This document shows, piece by piece, positions 1 through 7,456 of a DNA stretch of 64,000 bases. Under the pieces are notes generated by a model. The model did no database searches, was not told where the DNA came from, and was given only the letters and a program-made list of their open reading frames with translations. Position 1 is the stretch's first letter; each line of letters starts with the position of its first letter. This stretch comes from Marinoscillum sp040222955 (GTDB lineage: Bacteria; Bacteroidota; Bacteroidia; Cytophagales; Cyclobacteriaceae). The DNA lies in the NCBI RefSeq assembly GCF_040222955.1, contig NZ_JAVKCA010000010.1:133208-197207 (forward strand), in the 5' to 3' direction. The position numbers were made by a program, and so were the translations under genes.

Positions 1-29
1 AAAAGCATTCACTTACACGCCTTTCAGAT

Positions 30-37
30 TAGTTTTG
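30..37 (+). promoter_or_regulatory. Candidate -7 promoter box upstream of the first gene
   Basis: TAGTTTTG matches the Bacteroidota -7 consensus TAnnTTTG exactly. It lies about 50 bp upstream of the ATG at 89, leaving a leader of roughly 45 nt. No convincing -33 TTTG is visible at the usual distance, so the call rests on the -7 box and its position alone. Confidence 0.35.
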
Positions 38-88
38 TGCACCCTGTCAAAAAGGAACCCATAACTTTCACTTCATTACCCCATTGGA

Positions 89-415
89 ATGAATTCAAAT
101 CCATCATCCATGAGTTGGCTTAACCGATTGCAAACCCGCTGGAACCTCAAAAGCGGCTTTCAGGTGGTCATGGTACTGATCGTCTTTGCCTGCACAGGCT
201 TCACGGTGCTGTTTCTCAAACGGCCGGTTGTTGCTTTCTTCACCGGTGATGGCGAGCAAAACATCTGGTTTTCGGTGGTCTACTACCTCCTTATCCTGCC
301 CATATACAATATCATTCTGCTGTTTTATGGCTTCCTATTTGGCCAGTTTCGCTTCTTCTGGGAGTTTGAAAAGCGCACGTTCAGACGGTTGACCGGCAAA
401 AAAGACAATGCTTGA
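89..415 (+). CDS. Small inner-membrane protein, DUF6787-like
   Basis: A 108-residue protein with two hydrophobic stretches (about residues 24-43 and 62-86) and a basic cytoplasmic-looking C-terminus ending KKDNA. It resembles the short conserved Bacteroidota membrane proteins grouped as DUF6787, whose function is unknown. Its last 8 bases overlap the start of the pabB-like gene, so the two are almost certainly co-transcribed and translationally coupled. An internal ATG at 110 (MSWLNRL) is an alternative start. Nothing in the sequence ties it to folate synthesis beyond this linkage. Confidence 0.75.
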   Translation: MNSNPSSMSWLNRLQTRWNLKSGFQVVMVLIVFACTGFTVLFLKRPVVAFFTGDGEQNIWFSVVYYLLILPIYNIILLFYGFLFGQFRFFWEFEKRTFRRLTGKKDNA

Positions 416-1370
416 CAGAGAAAAGGCCATAGAGCGGATGAATGAACTGGGTGCCCGGCGCATCCCTTTTTTCTTTTTCACAGACTTTATGGGTAGCCGC
501 TGTCTCATTCAGCCGCTGGGCGAAATCAATCCTTCCGAACTGAGATTTGCCCTCAATCAATCTGGCCCAAAAAACCAGACGGCTCCTTCTTTCCATTTCA
601 AAAAACACCCGCTGACAGAAGAGCAGTTTCACGGACCGTTTCGCTATGTGGTAGATCAGATCAACTATGGCAACTCCTACCTGGTGAACCTCACTTTTAG
701 AACACCTATAGAAACGAACCTCTCCCTGGCCGATATTTACGAGCTCAGCCAGGCTCGCTACAAACTCCTCTACAAGGATCAGTTCGTGGTTTTTTCACCG
801 GAGACTTTTGTGAAAATGGTAGACGGTCACATCTACAGCTACCCCATGAAGGGAACCATAGACGCCTCTGTAGCTGATGCCGAAACACAGATCCTCAACG
901 ACCCCAAAGAAACAGCCGAGCATGTAACCATCGTGGACCTGATCAGAAACGACCTCAGCCAGATTGCCAGCGAGGTGAGCGTGTCGCGGTTTAGATTTAT
1001 CACTGAGGTGAAAACCCACGAAAAAAAGCTCCTACAGGTGAGCTCAGAGATCACCGGAAAGCTCCCTGCCAACTATCACCAATCTCTGGGCAGCATGCTC
1101 TTCCGGCTGCTCCCTGCCGGCAGCATCTCTGGTGCCCCGAAGAAAGAGACCATCCACATCATAAAGACTGCTGAGACTTATAACCGGGGATTCTACACGG
1201 GAGTCTGTGGGTTGTTTGATGGGCAGGACCTGGACACCGGGGTGATGATTCGGTTTATTGAAAAAGAAGGTGACCAGCTCTACTACAAAAGCGGCGGGGG
1301 CATCACCTCCTTCAGCGATGAAGCCCGGGAGTACCAGGAGATCATTGATAAGATCTATTTGCCTTTTTAG
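408..1370 (+). CDS. pabB: Aminodeoxychorismate synthase component I (PabB-like, chorismate-binding)
   Basis: This enzyme class adds ammonia to chorismate to make 4-amino-4-deoxychorismate, the precursor of p-aminobenzoate and folate. The 320-residue product is essentially the catalytic chorismate-binding domain alone. It has the PMKGT motif (catalytic-type Lys148), the GSISGAPK segment near residue 240 and the GGGIT segment near the C-terminus. It is shorter than E. coli PabB (about 450 aa) because the N-terminal tryptophan-binding-like part is reduced, which is common in Bacteroidota. No glutaminase partner (PabA) is in the window. It overlaps the upstream membrane-protein gene and precedes the pabC-like gene by 128 bp. 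Isochorismate or anthranilate synthase is less likely given the aminotransferase class IV neighbour. Confidence 0.88.
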   Translation: MLDREKAIERMNELGARRIPFFFFTDFMGSRCLIQPLGEINPSELRFALNQSGPKNQTAPSFHFKKHPLTEEQFHGPFRYVVDQINYGNSYLVNLTFRTPIETNLSLADIYELSQARYKLLYKDQFVVFSPETFVKMVDGHIYSYPMKGTIDASVADAETQILNDPKETAEHVTIVDLIRNDLSQIASEVSVSRFRFITEVKTHEKKLLQVSSEITGKLPANYHQSLGSMLFRLLPAGSISGAPKKETIHIIKTAETYNRGFYTGVCGLFDGQDLDTGVMIRFIEKEGDQLYYKSGGGITSFSDEAREYQEIIDKIYLPF

Positions 1371-1498
1371 GGGTACGCATCAGCGAGCCCTGCTCGTGCA
1401 GGGATGAAGCAACAGGAGTTTATGGTGTCATCACATGAGTTTTCCTCCATCTTCCCCTAAATTCACCTCCTCAAACCAATCATGATTTCCTGCACGCA

Positions 1499-2098
1499 AT
1501 GAGCCGATTCATTGAAACCATTTGTTTTGAAAAAGGAGCCTATTCCCTGCTGCCGGAGCATCAGCTGCGGGTGAACAGGGCTTTTGAGGCCCACTACCCG
1601 GAGGCAGCGCCACACCAACTCACCACGCTGCTGCCCGCACTGTCTTTCGACGAGCGGTATAAGGTGCGGGTGGTGTACGACGCAGAGCTGACGGAAGTAG
1701 AGTTTTCTCAATACACCCTGCGCCCCCTCAGGCGCATACAGCTGGTGCGTAATGACTCCATTAGTTACGGTTTTAAGTCTGAAAACCGGAAGGCTCTGAC
1801 CAGGCTCTTTGCACAGCGTGGATCAGCTGATGAGATATTGATTGTAAAAAAGGGAGCTGTCACAGATGGCTACTACGCCAATGTCGCTTTTTGGGATGGG
1901 GCTGCCTGGTGGACACCCAAGACGTATTTGCTCAATGGTGTGCGGAGACAGCACCTGCTCAATACCGGGAAAATCAGGGAAAAGATGATCAGGGAAGACG
2001 ACCTCAGGTCATTTGAAAAAGTGAGCCTGATCAATGCGATGGTGGATCTGGGAGAAAGTGAACTTCCGGTGAGCGAAATCCATGGGATAAACAGCTGA
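1499..2098 (+). CDS. pabC: Aminotransferase class IV, probable 4-amino-4-deoxychorismate lyase
   Basis: A 199-residue fold-type IV PLP enzyme, somewhat shorter than E. coli PabC (269 aa). The KSENR segment places the candidate PLP-binding lysine at residue 93. The stretch ADEILIVKKGAVTDGYYANV matches the class IV region where aminodeoxychorismate lyases carry T(D/E)...N. PabC removes pyruvate from aminodeoxychorismate to release p-aminobenzoate, so position directly after the PabB-like gene supports this role. Branched-chain or D-amino-acid aminotransferase activity is unlikely at this size and in this context. The gene ends convergently, 44 bp from the first SiaC paralogue. Confidence 0.85.
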   Translation: MSRFIETICFEKGAYSLLPEHQLRVNRAFEAHYPEAAPHQLTTLLPALSFDERYKVRVVYDAELTEVEFSQYTLRPLRRIQLVRNDSISYGFKSENRKALTRLFAQRGSADEILIVKKGAVTDGYYANVAFWDGAAWWTPKTYLLNGVRRQHLLNTGKIREKMIREDDLRSFEKVSLINAMVDLGESELPVSEIHGINS

Positions 2099-2142
2099 AG
2101 TGACCCCCTTTGGGCCACCCCGCTGTTATCTGTCTACGCTGG

Positions 2143-2649
2143 TTAAAAATCTGAATCCTTCAGAAACCGGAATTTCAATTCATAGATTTCCGCAAAATCT
2201 TTACCTGTTTCTATCATTTCATGGTTGGTCACTTCAGCTCCCCAAATTACCTCTACGTTCGTGCCTCCGGCAGCACGCATTCTCAGGTATTTAAACAAGT
2301 CAAAAAGGACTTTAGCGGTACTGGTATTGAGGTCGTAGAAGCACAGGTGAACTTTCAACTGGTTGCTGTTTTTCAATTCAGCTTTGAATCTCTGGAGTGG
2401 TGCATGGTAAAACTCATGCATGTCCGGTTTAACGGACTTTCCCTTGATCACGAGCAGGCTCTCAGCACTGCTGTACTTCAAAAAAGGCGTGGTGGCAGTA
2501 GGTTCAAGGGTTAGTGCTGCGGGCTTCTTGGGCAGCGCGTGAAAGTGGGCGGTGTTAATGGCGTAGTGAGCAATCATGTGGTCATTTCTTTTAAAATCAA
2601 CGGAAGTCTGCTTTATCGGGCTTTTCATTTTGTTGATTTTAGTGATCAT
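2143..2649 (-). CDS. SiaC-family (DUF1987) regulatory phosphoprotein, paralogue 1
   Basis: The product is 168 residues. After a 24-residue extension it follows the DUF1987/SiaC fold, with a TTPFLKY start, a (L)VIKGKS strand, NTSTAKVLFDLFKYLR and a C-terminal (M)IETGKDFAEIYEL helix. In Pseudomonas SiaC the threonine of the equivalent NTS motif is phosphorylated by the SiaB kinase, dephosphorylated by the SiaA phosphatase, and unphosphorylated SiaC activates the diguanylate cyclase SiaD. Here the matching residue is Thr109 of NTST. No kinase, phosphatase or GGDEF gene lies nearby. An internal start at M25 (2577) would align better with paralogue 3, but the promoter box 27 bp upstream favours 2649. 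First of three intact copies. Confidence 0.86.
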   Translation of the reverse strand: MITKINKMKSPIKQTSVDFKRNDHMIAHYAINTAHFHALPKKPAALTLEPTATTPFLKYSSAESLLVIKGKSVKPDMHEFYHAPLQRFKAELKNSNQLKVHLCFYDLNTSTAKVLFDLFKYLRMRAAGGTNVEVIWGAEVTNHEMIETGKDFAEIYELKFRFLKDSDF

Positions 2650-2675
2650 TCTTTTTTAGTTTTTTAATTACAATA

Positions 2676-2746
2676 CAAAGATGGAAAAGAACCGCCCGTT
2701 ATATCAGAGGGAAATTCGTATTTTGAAATTTGCGTGATTCGCGGAA
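2676..2746 (-). promoter_or_regulatory. Shared promoter module of SiaC paralogue 1
   Basis: Read on the minus strand, a CAnnTTTG box (2676-2683; consensus TAnnTTTG with C for T) lies about 27 bp upstream of the ATG. A CCCTCT block (2706-2711) begins exactly 26 bp beyond the TTTG. Further upstream sits TTGCGTG-ATT-CGCGGAA (2730-2746), a degenerate version of the dyad seen at paralogue 3. The same elements recur before the other two intact copies. Confidence 0.6.
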
Positions 2747-2856
2747 TGGAATGGGTGATTCCAGCACTCAGGTATATCGTTGCTTAGATTTTCGGAAACG
2801 GCCTTGTTTTCAATGACTTAAAGGTATGGGTCAGTTGCAGGCAAATAATGGGGAGT

Positions 2857-2956
2857 CCATCTGAAATTCAAATTGTATCATTCTGAGATTTCCCGATTGG
2901 TCTCCACCTTTTACAGGCGCAGGCTTCAGCACCCAAACCACCTAAACCCTCGTACC
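2857..2956 (-). pseudogene. Decayed C-terminal fragment of a fourth SiaC-family copy
   Basis: On the minus strand this stretch translates in pieces as GTRV*VVW and, after a frame change, ETNREISE*YNLNFRW. The C-terminus of paralogue 3 has GTKVQVVWGAD and ETGRELSELYNLNFRY at the same positions. Two in-frame stops and at least one small deletion show that it is not functional. Only about the last 35 codons can be recognised; nothing of the 5' part was found. It lies between paralogues 1 and 2 and records a further duplication that has since decayed. Confidence 0.75.
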
Positions 2957-2991
2957 TAAAGAGATTTGGGGATAACTGCTAACCAGGTAGC

Positions 2992-3021
2992 AAAAAAAAG
3001 TGGCTCCTGTAGAGGAACCAC
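2992..3021 (-). terminator. Intrinsic terminator of SiaC paralogue 2
   Basis: The stem GTGG.TCC / GGA.CCAC (3000-3021, one internal mismatch) is followed on the minus strand by a run of eight T (A-tract 2992-2999). It starts about 35 bp after the stop codon at 3056, and the T-run shows that it acts on minus-strand transcripts. Confidence 0.65.
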
Positions 3022-3055
3022 CTTGCTTGATTGGACTTTTACTGGTTGTTATTCC

Positions 3056-3490
3056 TTAGGCCGCCATGTAGTGAAAATCCAGGTCATAGATCTCCGCAAA
3101 GTCTCTACCCGTCTCCATCATTTCATTATCAGTCTTAGCACTCCAAATCACCTGTATGCGCTTACCTGCAGCACGCATACATCTCAGGTACTTGAAAAAA
3201 TCAAAGAGTACTTTGGCTGTACTTGTGTTGATGTTTTGAAAGCAAAAACTCACCGTCAGTTGATCAGCTTGTTCCAGGTTGACTTTCACAATTGTCAGTA
3301 TTTCATGATAGAAATTCTGCATATCCAGATTCGTGGAATTTCCTTTAATCATCAACACTTGATTGTGCTCATCATAGCAAACAAATGGCGTTTTGGTAGT
3401 AGGCTCAATCACTGTGGTTCCGAAATGAGACACCATCAGTGAAAGATTGTTGAAGTTGGAAGCCTGGGGGAAATTCTGATTTGCTATCAT
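3056..3490 (-). CDS. SiaC-family (DUF1987) regulatory phosphoprotein, paralogue 2
   Basis: A 144-residue DUF1987 protein, the usual length for the family. Landmarks are KTPFVCY, the MIKGNS strand, NTSTAKVLFDFFKYLR with candidate phospho-acceptor Thr89, QVIWSA, and METGRDFAEIYDLDF near the C-terminus. It carries one extra residue (YLRCMRAAG against YLRMRAAG in paralogue 1), a clean 3-base insertion. It has its own promoter module and terminator, so it is probably monocistronic. By family it would be a phospho-switch protein partnering a kinase, a phosphatase and an effector; none is encoded beside it. Confidence 0.86.
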   Translation of the reverse strand: MIANQNFPQASNFNNLSLMVSHFGTTVIEPTTKTPFVCYDEHNQVLMIKGNSTNLDMQNFYHEILTIVKVNLEQADQLTVSFCFQNINTSTAKVLFDFFKYLRCMRAAGKRIQVIWSAKTDNEMMETGRDFAEIYDLDFHYMAA

Positions 3491-3531
3491 GACTTTTAAA
3501 GTTTAGGAGTGCTTATCAAATAACTATAAAG

Positions 3532-3624
3532 CAAAGATGCCATACCTTCCATCCTCCTATAAGAGGGAATCAACCATTTGAAAAAATAGGTGTTTTGCGA
3601 ATAATGACTCTGTGAATCACGCAA
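3532..3624 (-). promoter_or_regulatory. Shared promoter module of SiaC paralogue 2
   Basis: The minus-strand CAnnTTTG box is at 3532-3539 and CCCTCT at 3562-3567, again exactly 26 bp from the TTTG. The half-site TTGCGTG-ATT-CAC (3608-3624 read on the minus strand) matches the dyad of the other copies but lies about 21 bp further upstream, close to two helical turns. The leader to the ATG at 3490 is about 35-40 nt. Confidence 0.55.
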
Positions 3625-3671
3625 CCTACGCCCTCGGGGGAGCCGTTCATCAGGATATTTGTCTGAAAGAC

Positions 3672-3701
3672 AAAAAAAGGTGATCCATCCCGAATCACCT
3701 T
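3672..3701 (-). terminator. Intrinsic terminator of SiaC paralogue 3
   Basis: A perfect stem AAGGTGAT / ATCACCTT (3677-3684 and 3694-3701) is followed on the minus strand by a T-run (A-tract 3672-3678). It lies about 30 bp downstream of the stop codon at 3732. Confidence 0.75.
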
Positions 3702-3731
3702 TCACCTGTTGGCCGCCGATTTCCCAACCGC

Positions 3732-4160
3732 CTAGGCTGCCAAATATCTGAAATTCAAATTGTATAGTTCTGAGAGTTCTCGCCCGGTTTCCATCATTTC
3801 AAGGTCGTAAGCATCTGCACCCCAAACCACCTGAACCTTGGTGCCTTCTGCCACTCGTACCCGCAAATATTTGAACAGGTCAAACAAAACCTTTACCGTA
3901 GACGTGTTCATCGCCTTGAAGTAGAAGTACACCTTCAGGTTGTTGGAGTCCACCGCATCCCTTTTTACGGCTGAGAAGATAGGATCAAAAAACTCCTGCA
4001 TATTCGGGTCACTGGCATTCCCTTTGACAATCAGGAACTTCGTTTCCTTATCATAGCTGACAAAAGGAGTAGTACCCGTAGGGTCCAACATGAGGTTTGA
4101 AGTCCACTTGGGAGTGAACTTGTGTAAGTAGGTGGTGTCTGTAGCGTAGTGAGTAATCAT
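3732..4160 (-). CDS. SiaC-family (DUF1987) regulatory phosphoprotein, paralogue 3
   Basis: A 142-residue DUF1987 protein. It shows TTPFVSYD, the LIVKGNAS strand, NTSTVKVLFDLFKYLR with candidate phospho-acceptor Thr86, QVVWGADA, and METGRELSELYNLNFRYLAA at the C-terminus. The start MITHYATDTT resembles the internal MIAHYAINTA of paralogue 1. The promoter box lies about 160 bp upstream, so the mRNA would have a long leader (about 155 nt) that the other copies lack. The gene ends in a strong terminator and is probably monocistronic. The upstream 150 bp resemble those of paralogue 1, pointing to duplication of gene plus control region. Confidence 0.86.
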   Translation of the reverse strand: MITHYATDTTYLHKFTPKWTSNLMLDPTGTTPFVSYDKETKFLIVKGNASDPNMQEFFDPIFSAVKRDAVDSNNLKVYFYFKAMNTSTVKVLFDLFKYLRVRVAEGTKVQVVWGADAYDLEMMETGRELSELYNLNFRYLAA

Positions 4161-4549
4161 GTTCTTAATATTAAATTGTGAGTATTGAGACGACTTTACA
4201 CTTTAACACTTCGGTGAGTCGAACCAAATCATAGCTGTAATTTGATTGTGGGAAGTGTTTCAGGCATTAGCCATCTGTTGGATTTAGGTTTTCATTTCAT
4301 CAGTTAGTTTTATGACAATACAAAATTGCTCAATAACATCCCGTTATATTAGAGGGAAATCCGTATTTTCAAACTTTGCGTGAAACACGCAACGGTGCGA
4401 TTCCAGAAATCTCAATGGCCCCATGATCGAACAGAGAGTGTCCGATTTCGATCATTGCAGGGGGATAAGTTCTGTTCAATACACTTGTTTTCAGTAACTT
4501 AGGATTTCTGGCAAGCATTTGGCACCAACAGCCGCAAACCGAACAACCT
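4161..4549. other. Intergenic region between SiaC paralogue 3 and the MacB-like permease
   Basis: No gene is supported in these 389 bases. They hold the long leader of SiaC paralogue 3 (4161-4320), its promoter module (4321-4392) and about 150 bp that resemble the region upstream of paralogue 1, including a common CTTGTTTTCARTRACTTA block. No clear promoter for the permease gene was identified. Confidence 0.5.
4321..4392 (-). promoter_or_regulatory. Shared promoter module of SiaC paralogue 3 with a perfect dyad
   Basis: The minus-strand CAnnTTTG box is at 4321-4328 and CCCTCT at 4351-4356, with the same 26-bp spacing from the TTTG as in the other copies. At 4376-4392 lies TTGCGTGAAACACGCAA, a perfect inverted repeat with 7-bp arms and a 3-bp centre. 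It is a strong candidate binding site for a dimeric regulator. Between box and dyad the sequence is nearly identical to that upstream of paralogue 1. Confidence 0.65.
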
Positions 4550-7009
4550 ATGATCCGCAACCTCCTTACCATTGCCCTCAGACGTGTAAAAAGACAACGA
4601 TCCCTCACCGTACTCCATATACTCGGGCTCTCCATCGGCCTGATGTCCTGCATCTTCGTTTGGTTGTATTCCAACGACGAGCTCAGCTTTGATCAGTTTC
4701 ATGAGAAAGGGGATCGGATTTACAGAATCAATCAGACCTTTATCTGGGGCGACGATGACGCCCTCTTCGGGTCCACCGGCCCGGCGGTGATGGGTGCTCT
4801 CTGGCGGGAAGTGCCAGAGTTCGAAAGCCTCACCCGAGTGCACACACCGGGTAATTTTCTCATCTCCAGCAGCAATACCCTCGGTGATCGCCAGGTCTTC
4901 GAAGAGGAATATTTATTGGCAGTAGACTCCAATTTCCTCGAAATTTTCACCTTCCCGCTGCTACAGGGTAACCCAAAGACTGCATTGCTCAACCCCAACA
5001 GTATCGTGCTGACAGCCAGCATGGCCCAGAAGTATTTTGGCAACGAAAATGCCCTGGGCCGACAGCTGGAGCTGGGTGAGCAGCCCAACCAGCAGTCTTA
5101 CCTCATCACCGGAGTGGCAGCAGATGTTCCTGACAATTCACACATTCAGTTTGACTTCCTCCTCTCCATGTCGTCTTTCCCCAGGGTAAAAAAATCTGCC
5201 GACTCCTGGATGTGGACCGCTTTTGTCACCTTTGGCCTGCTCCGAGCAGATGCGAACCCGGGTATAGTGGCAGAGAAAGTGGGGGCCGTACCGGGTAAAT
5301 ATATGGAGGCCTTCCTCCAAAAATACCGGGGCATCAGCTACGAAGAATTTTTGGCATCAGGCGAGGAATGGAACCTCTACATCCAACCATTTCTGGATAC
5401 TCACCTGCGATCTACGCATGTGTACTCAAGGCTCAATGAAATCACAGACATCAAAACGTTGTACATACTTTGGTTGATCGCCGGGCTCATCCTCACCCTA
5501 TCCATGATCAACTTCATTAACCTCTCCACCGCAAAGGCTACGACGAGAGCCAAAGAAGTCGGAATTAGAAAAGTAATTGGCTCAGCACGGAAACAGCTGA
5601 TTGATCAGTTCATGGTGGAGTCGTTTATTTATGTCTTTGGGGCAGTGATCACCTCTTTATTCCTGGTGGAGTTCCTCCTGCCTGCCTTCAACAGCATCAC
5701 TGAAAAGAGCATTTCCATCACAGAACTATTCACTCCGGGCTTTCTATTGGCGCTCCTCTTGCTCACCCTGGTGATCGGCCTGCTGAGTGGCCTTTACCCG
5801 GCTTTTTACCTGTCTTCTTTCAGACCTGCACTGGTGCTCAAAGGCAAAAATATGCAGGGGCTGGGCGGTACCCGCACAAGAAATGCGCTGGTGACTGCCC
5901 AATTTGCCATCTCCATCGCCATGATCACATGCACCCTGATCGTGCGGGATCAGGTCGAGTTCTGGAAAAATGCCGATCTGGGTTTCGATCGGGAAAATAA
6001 GATCATCATTGAGCATGCCGAGCGGCTGGGCACCTCAGTGGAAGCGTACGAAAACAAGCTTTTGCAACATCCACTGGTGGAGCGCGTCACACGCTCATCC
6101 GATACTCCGCCCATGATTTTTGATTTTGACAATTTTGTGCGGAACGGGGCAGAACAAAGAAATATTTCGGTGAACTACCTCACCACCGATGAGCACTTTC
6201 TGGATGTGTATGGACTCAACCTGACCATGGGTAGAAACTTCTCACGTGAGTTCAATGAAACACATCACATTATCGTGAATGAATACCTTACCAGAGCCTT
6301 TGGGTTTGACACCCCTGCGGATGCACTGCACCAGCCCATCACATACAATGAGGTGGACTATAAAATCATCGGCATTGTCAAAGACTTCAACAGCAACCTC
6401 TCTGATCAGATCTACCCCACGGCCATCTTCGATGTGAAGGCTCCCATCTTCCGGGATCCCTCTAGTGAGCTTACAGTGAGCCTGCTGAGAGACCTCACCG
6501 CCGATGAAACCATGGACTTATTATCGGCATTTGAAGCGGACTGGAATGGCATTCAGTCCACCGCACCTTTTGACTATACCTTTATGGATCAGGAGTTTCT
6601 TCAGTTTTTCCAGGAGACCATTCGATTCAGCGCCATTCTGAAAGCACTTGCTTCATTGGCCATATTCATTGCCTGCCTGGGCCTGGTAGGTCTGGTAGCG
6701 TTTGTGATCGAGAAGCGCAACAAAGAGATAGGAATTCGCAAAGTGCTGGGCGCCTCCGTCACTAACATTTGGCTGCTCCTTTCGGGAAATTTCGGGAAGC
6801 TGTTGCTCATTGGTTTTTTAATTGCCACGCCAGTCAGCTGGTACCTGATGTCGCAGTGGCTCGAAAGCTTTCCTATGCGCACCACCATTTCTGCGTTAAC
6901 CATGCTGGCCTCCGGTGTGCTCATGCTCCTGATCGCGGTAGTCACCATGAGCTTTCAGACCCTCAAGGCTTCCAGGATCAATCCAGTGGATTATCTGAAG
7001 GAGGAGTGA
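4550..7009 (+). CDS. MacB/FtsX-type ABC transporter permease
   Basis: An 819-residue permease with the duplicated FtsX layout common in Bacteroidota. TM1 (about residues 20-42) leads into a MacB-like periplasmic core, then three membrane helices with the cytoplasmic motif AKEVGIRKVIGSARKQL. A second TM-periplasmic unit follows, and the C-terminal three-helix FtsX domain repeats the motif as NKEIGIRKVLGAS. Such permeases work with a separate ATPase as mechanotransmission systems for lipoproteins or peptides, not as classical pores. No ATP-binding subunit is adjacent, so it must use a partner encoded elsewhere. The gene is flanked by a divergent SiaC gene and a bidirectional terminator, hence monocistronic. 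Substrate unknown. Confidence 0.85.
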   Translation: MIRNLLTIALRRVKRQRSLTVLHILGLSIGLMSCIFVWLYSNDELSFDQFHEKGDRIYRINQTFIWGDDDALFGSTGPAVMGALWREVPEFESLTRVHTPGNFLISSSNTLGDRQVFEEEYLLAVDSNFLEIFTFPLLQGNPKTALLNPNSIVLTASMAQKYFGNENALGRQLELGEQPNQQSYLITGVAADVPDNSHIQFDFLLSMSSFPRVKKSADSWMWTAFVTFGLLRADANPGIVAEKVGAVPGKYMEAFLQKYRGISYEEFLASGEEWNLYIQPFLDTHLRSTHVYSRLNEITDIKTLYILWLIAGLILTLSMINFINLSTAKATTRAKEVGIRKVIGSARKQLIDQFMVESFIYVFGAVITSLFLVEFLLPAFNSITEKSISITELFTPGFLLALLLLTLVIGLLSGLYPAFYLSSFRPALVLKGKNMQGLGGTRTRNALVTAQFAISIAMITCTLIVRDQVEFWKNADLGFDRENKIIIEHAERLGTSVEAYENKLLQHPLVERVTRSSDTPPMIFDFDNFVRNGAEQRNISVNYLTTDEHFLDVYGLNLTMGRNFSREFNETHHIIVNEYLTRAFGFDTPADALHQPITYNEVDYKIIGIVKDFNSNLSDQIYPTAIFDVKAPIFRDPSSELTVSLLRDLTADETMDLLSAFEADWNGIQSTAPFDYTFMDQEFLQFFQETIRFSAILKALASLAIFIACLGLVGLVAFVIEKRNKEIGIRKVLGASVTNIWLLLSGNFGKLLLIGFLIATPVSWYLMSQWLESFPMRTTISALTMLASGVLMLLIAVVTMSFQTLKASRINPVDYLKEE

Positions 7010-7134
7010 CACTGACAAGGCTGATCTAATTCCATTTTTTACCACCCAAAACTAACATAGCCAAGCAGGCTCCATGCTATGTCACCATTGGTGTATTGGG
7101 CCTCGGACCTGACTCAACAAAGATTGCCCCATAA

Positions 7135-7166
7135 CAGAAAAAGGGAGCATGAGCTCCCTTTTTCTG
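7135..7166. terminator. Bidirectional terminator between permease and atpC
   Basis: A perfect inverted repeat CAGAAAAAGGGAGC / GCTCCCTTTTTCTG, with 14-bp arms and a 4-base loop. It gives a G+C-rich stem flanked by A and T runs on both strands. It lies between the convergent permease and atpC genes and can serve both. Confidence 0.85.
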
Positions 7167-7191
7167 TTTTCCTATATCTAATGTCTAAGGA

Positions 7192-7452
7192 TTAGTCCTT
7201 GATGATCTTCTCAGCCAGTACCGTCACCTTATTGTTGAGTACTTCTACCACACCGCCGCTTACGGCAATGTGTGTTTCCTCATCCTTCTTGTTGACTTCT
7301 CTGATGAATTTGATGTCTCCATCACCCAAGGTGGAAATCATAGCAGCATGATCACTCAATACCTGAAATGACCCGTCGCTTCCCGGAAAAGTAGCACTCT
7401 CTACTTCCCCTTCAAATACCTTTTCGTCTGGAGTTACTATTTCTAAAAACAT
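7192..7452 (-). CDS. atpC: F0F1 ATP synthase subunit epsilon
   Basis: This is the central-stalk epsilon subunit that couples rotation to catalysis and can inhibit ATP hydrolysis. The 86-residue product covers only the N-terminal beta-sandwich (MFLEIVTPDEKVFEGE..., then FPGSDGSFQVLSDHAAMIS and VSGGVVEVLNNKVTVLAE). The C-terminal helical hairpin, the inhibitory arm in the longer (about 130-140 aa) proteobacterial proteins, is absent, as is usual in Bacteroidota. It starts 4 bp after the atpD stop and ends at the bidirectional terminator. Confidence 0.95.
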   Translation of the reverse strand: MFLEIVTPDEKVFEGEVESATFPGSDGSFQVLSDHAAMISTLGDGDIKFIREVNKKDEETHIAVSGGVVEVLNNKVTVLAEKIIKD

Positions 7453-7456
7453 GCGC

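Noticed and set aside
2966..3442. 158-residue open frame on the plus strand
   Set aside because: It lies antisense to SiaC paralogue 2 and its sequence mirrors that gene; no start signal or homology of its own.
3496..3705. 69-residue open frame between SiaC paralogues 2 and 3
   Set aside because: It runs through the terminator and promoter module of the neighbouring genes.
2676..4392. Sigma-54 promoters at the SiaC genes
   Set aside because: No GG-N10-GC (-24/-12) pattern was found at the expected place; the TTTG-type box fits better.
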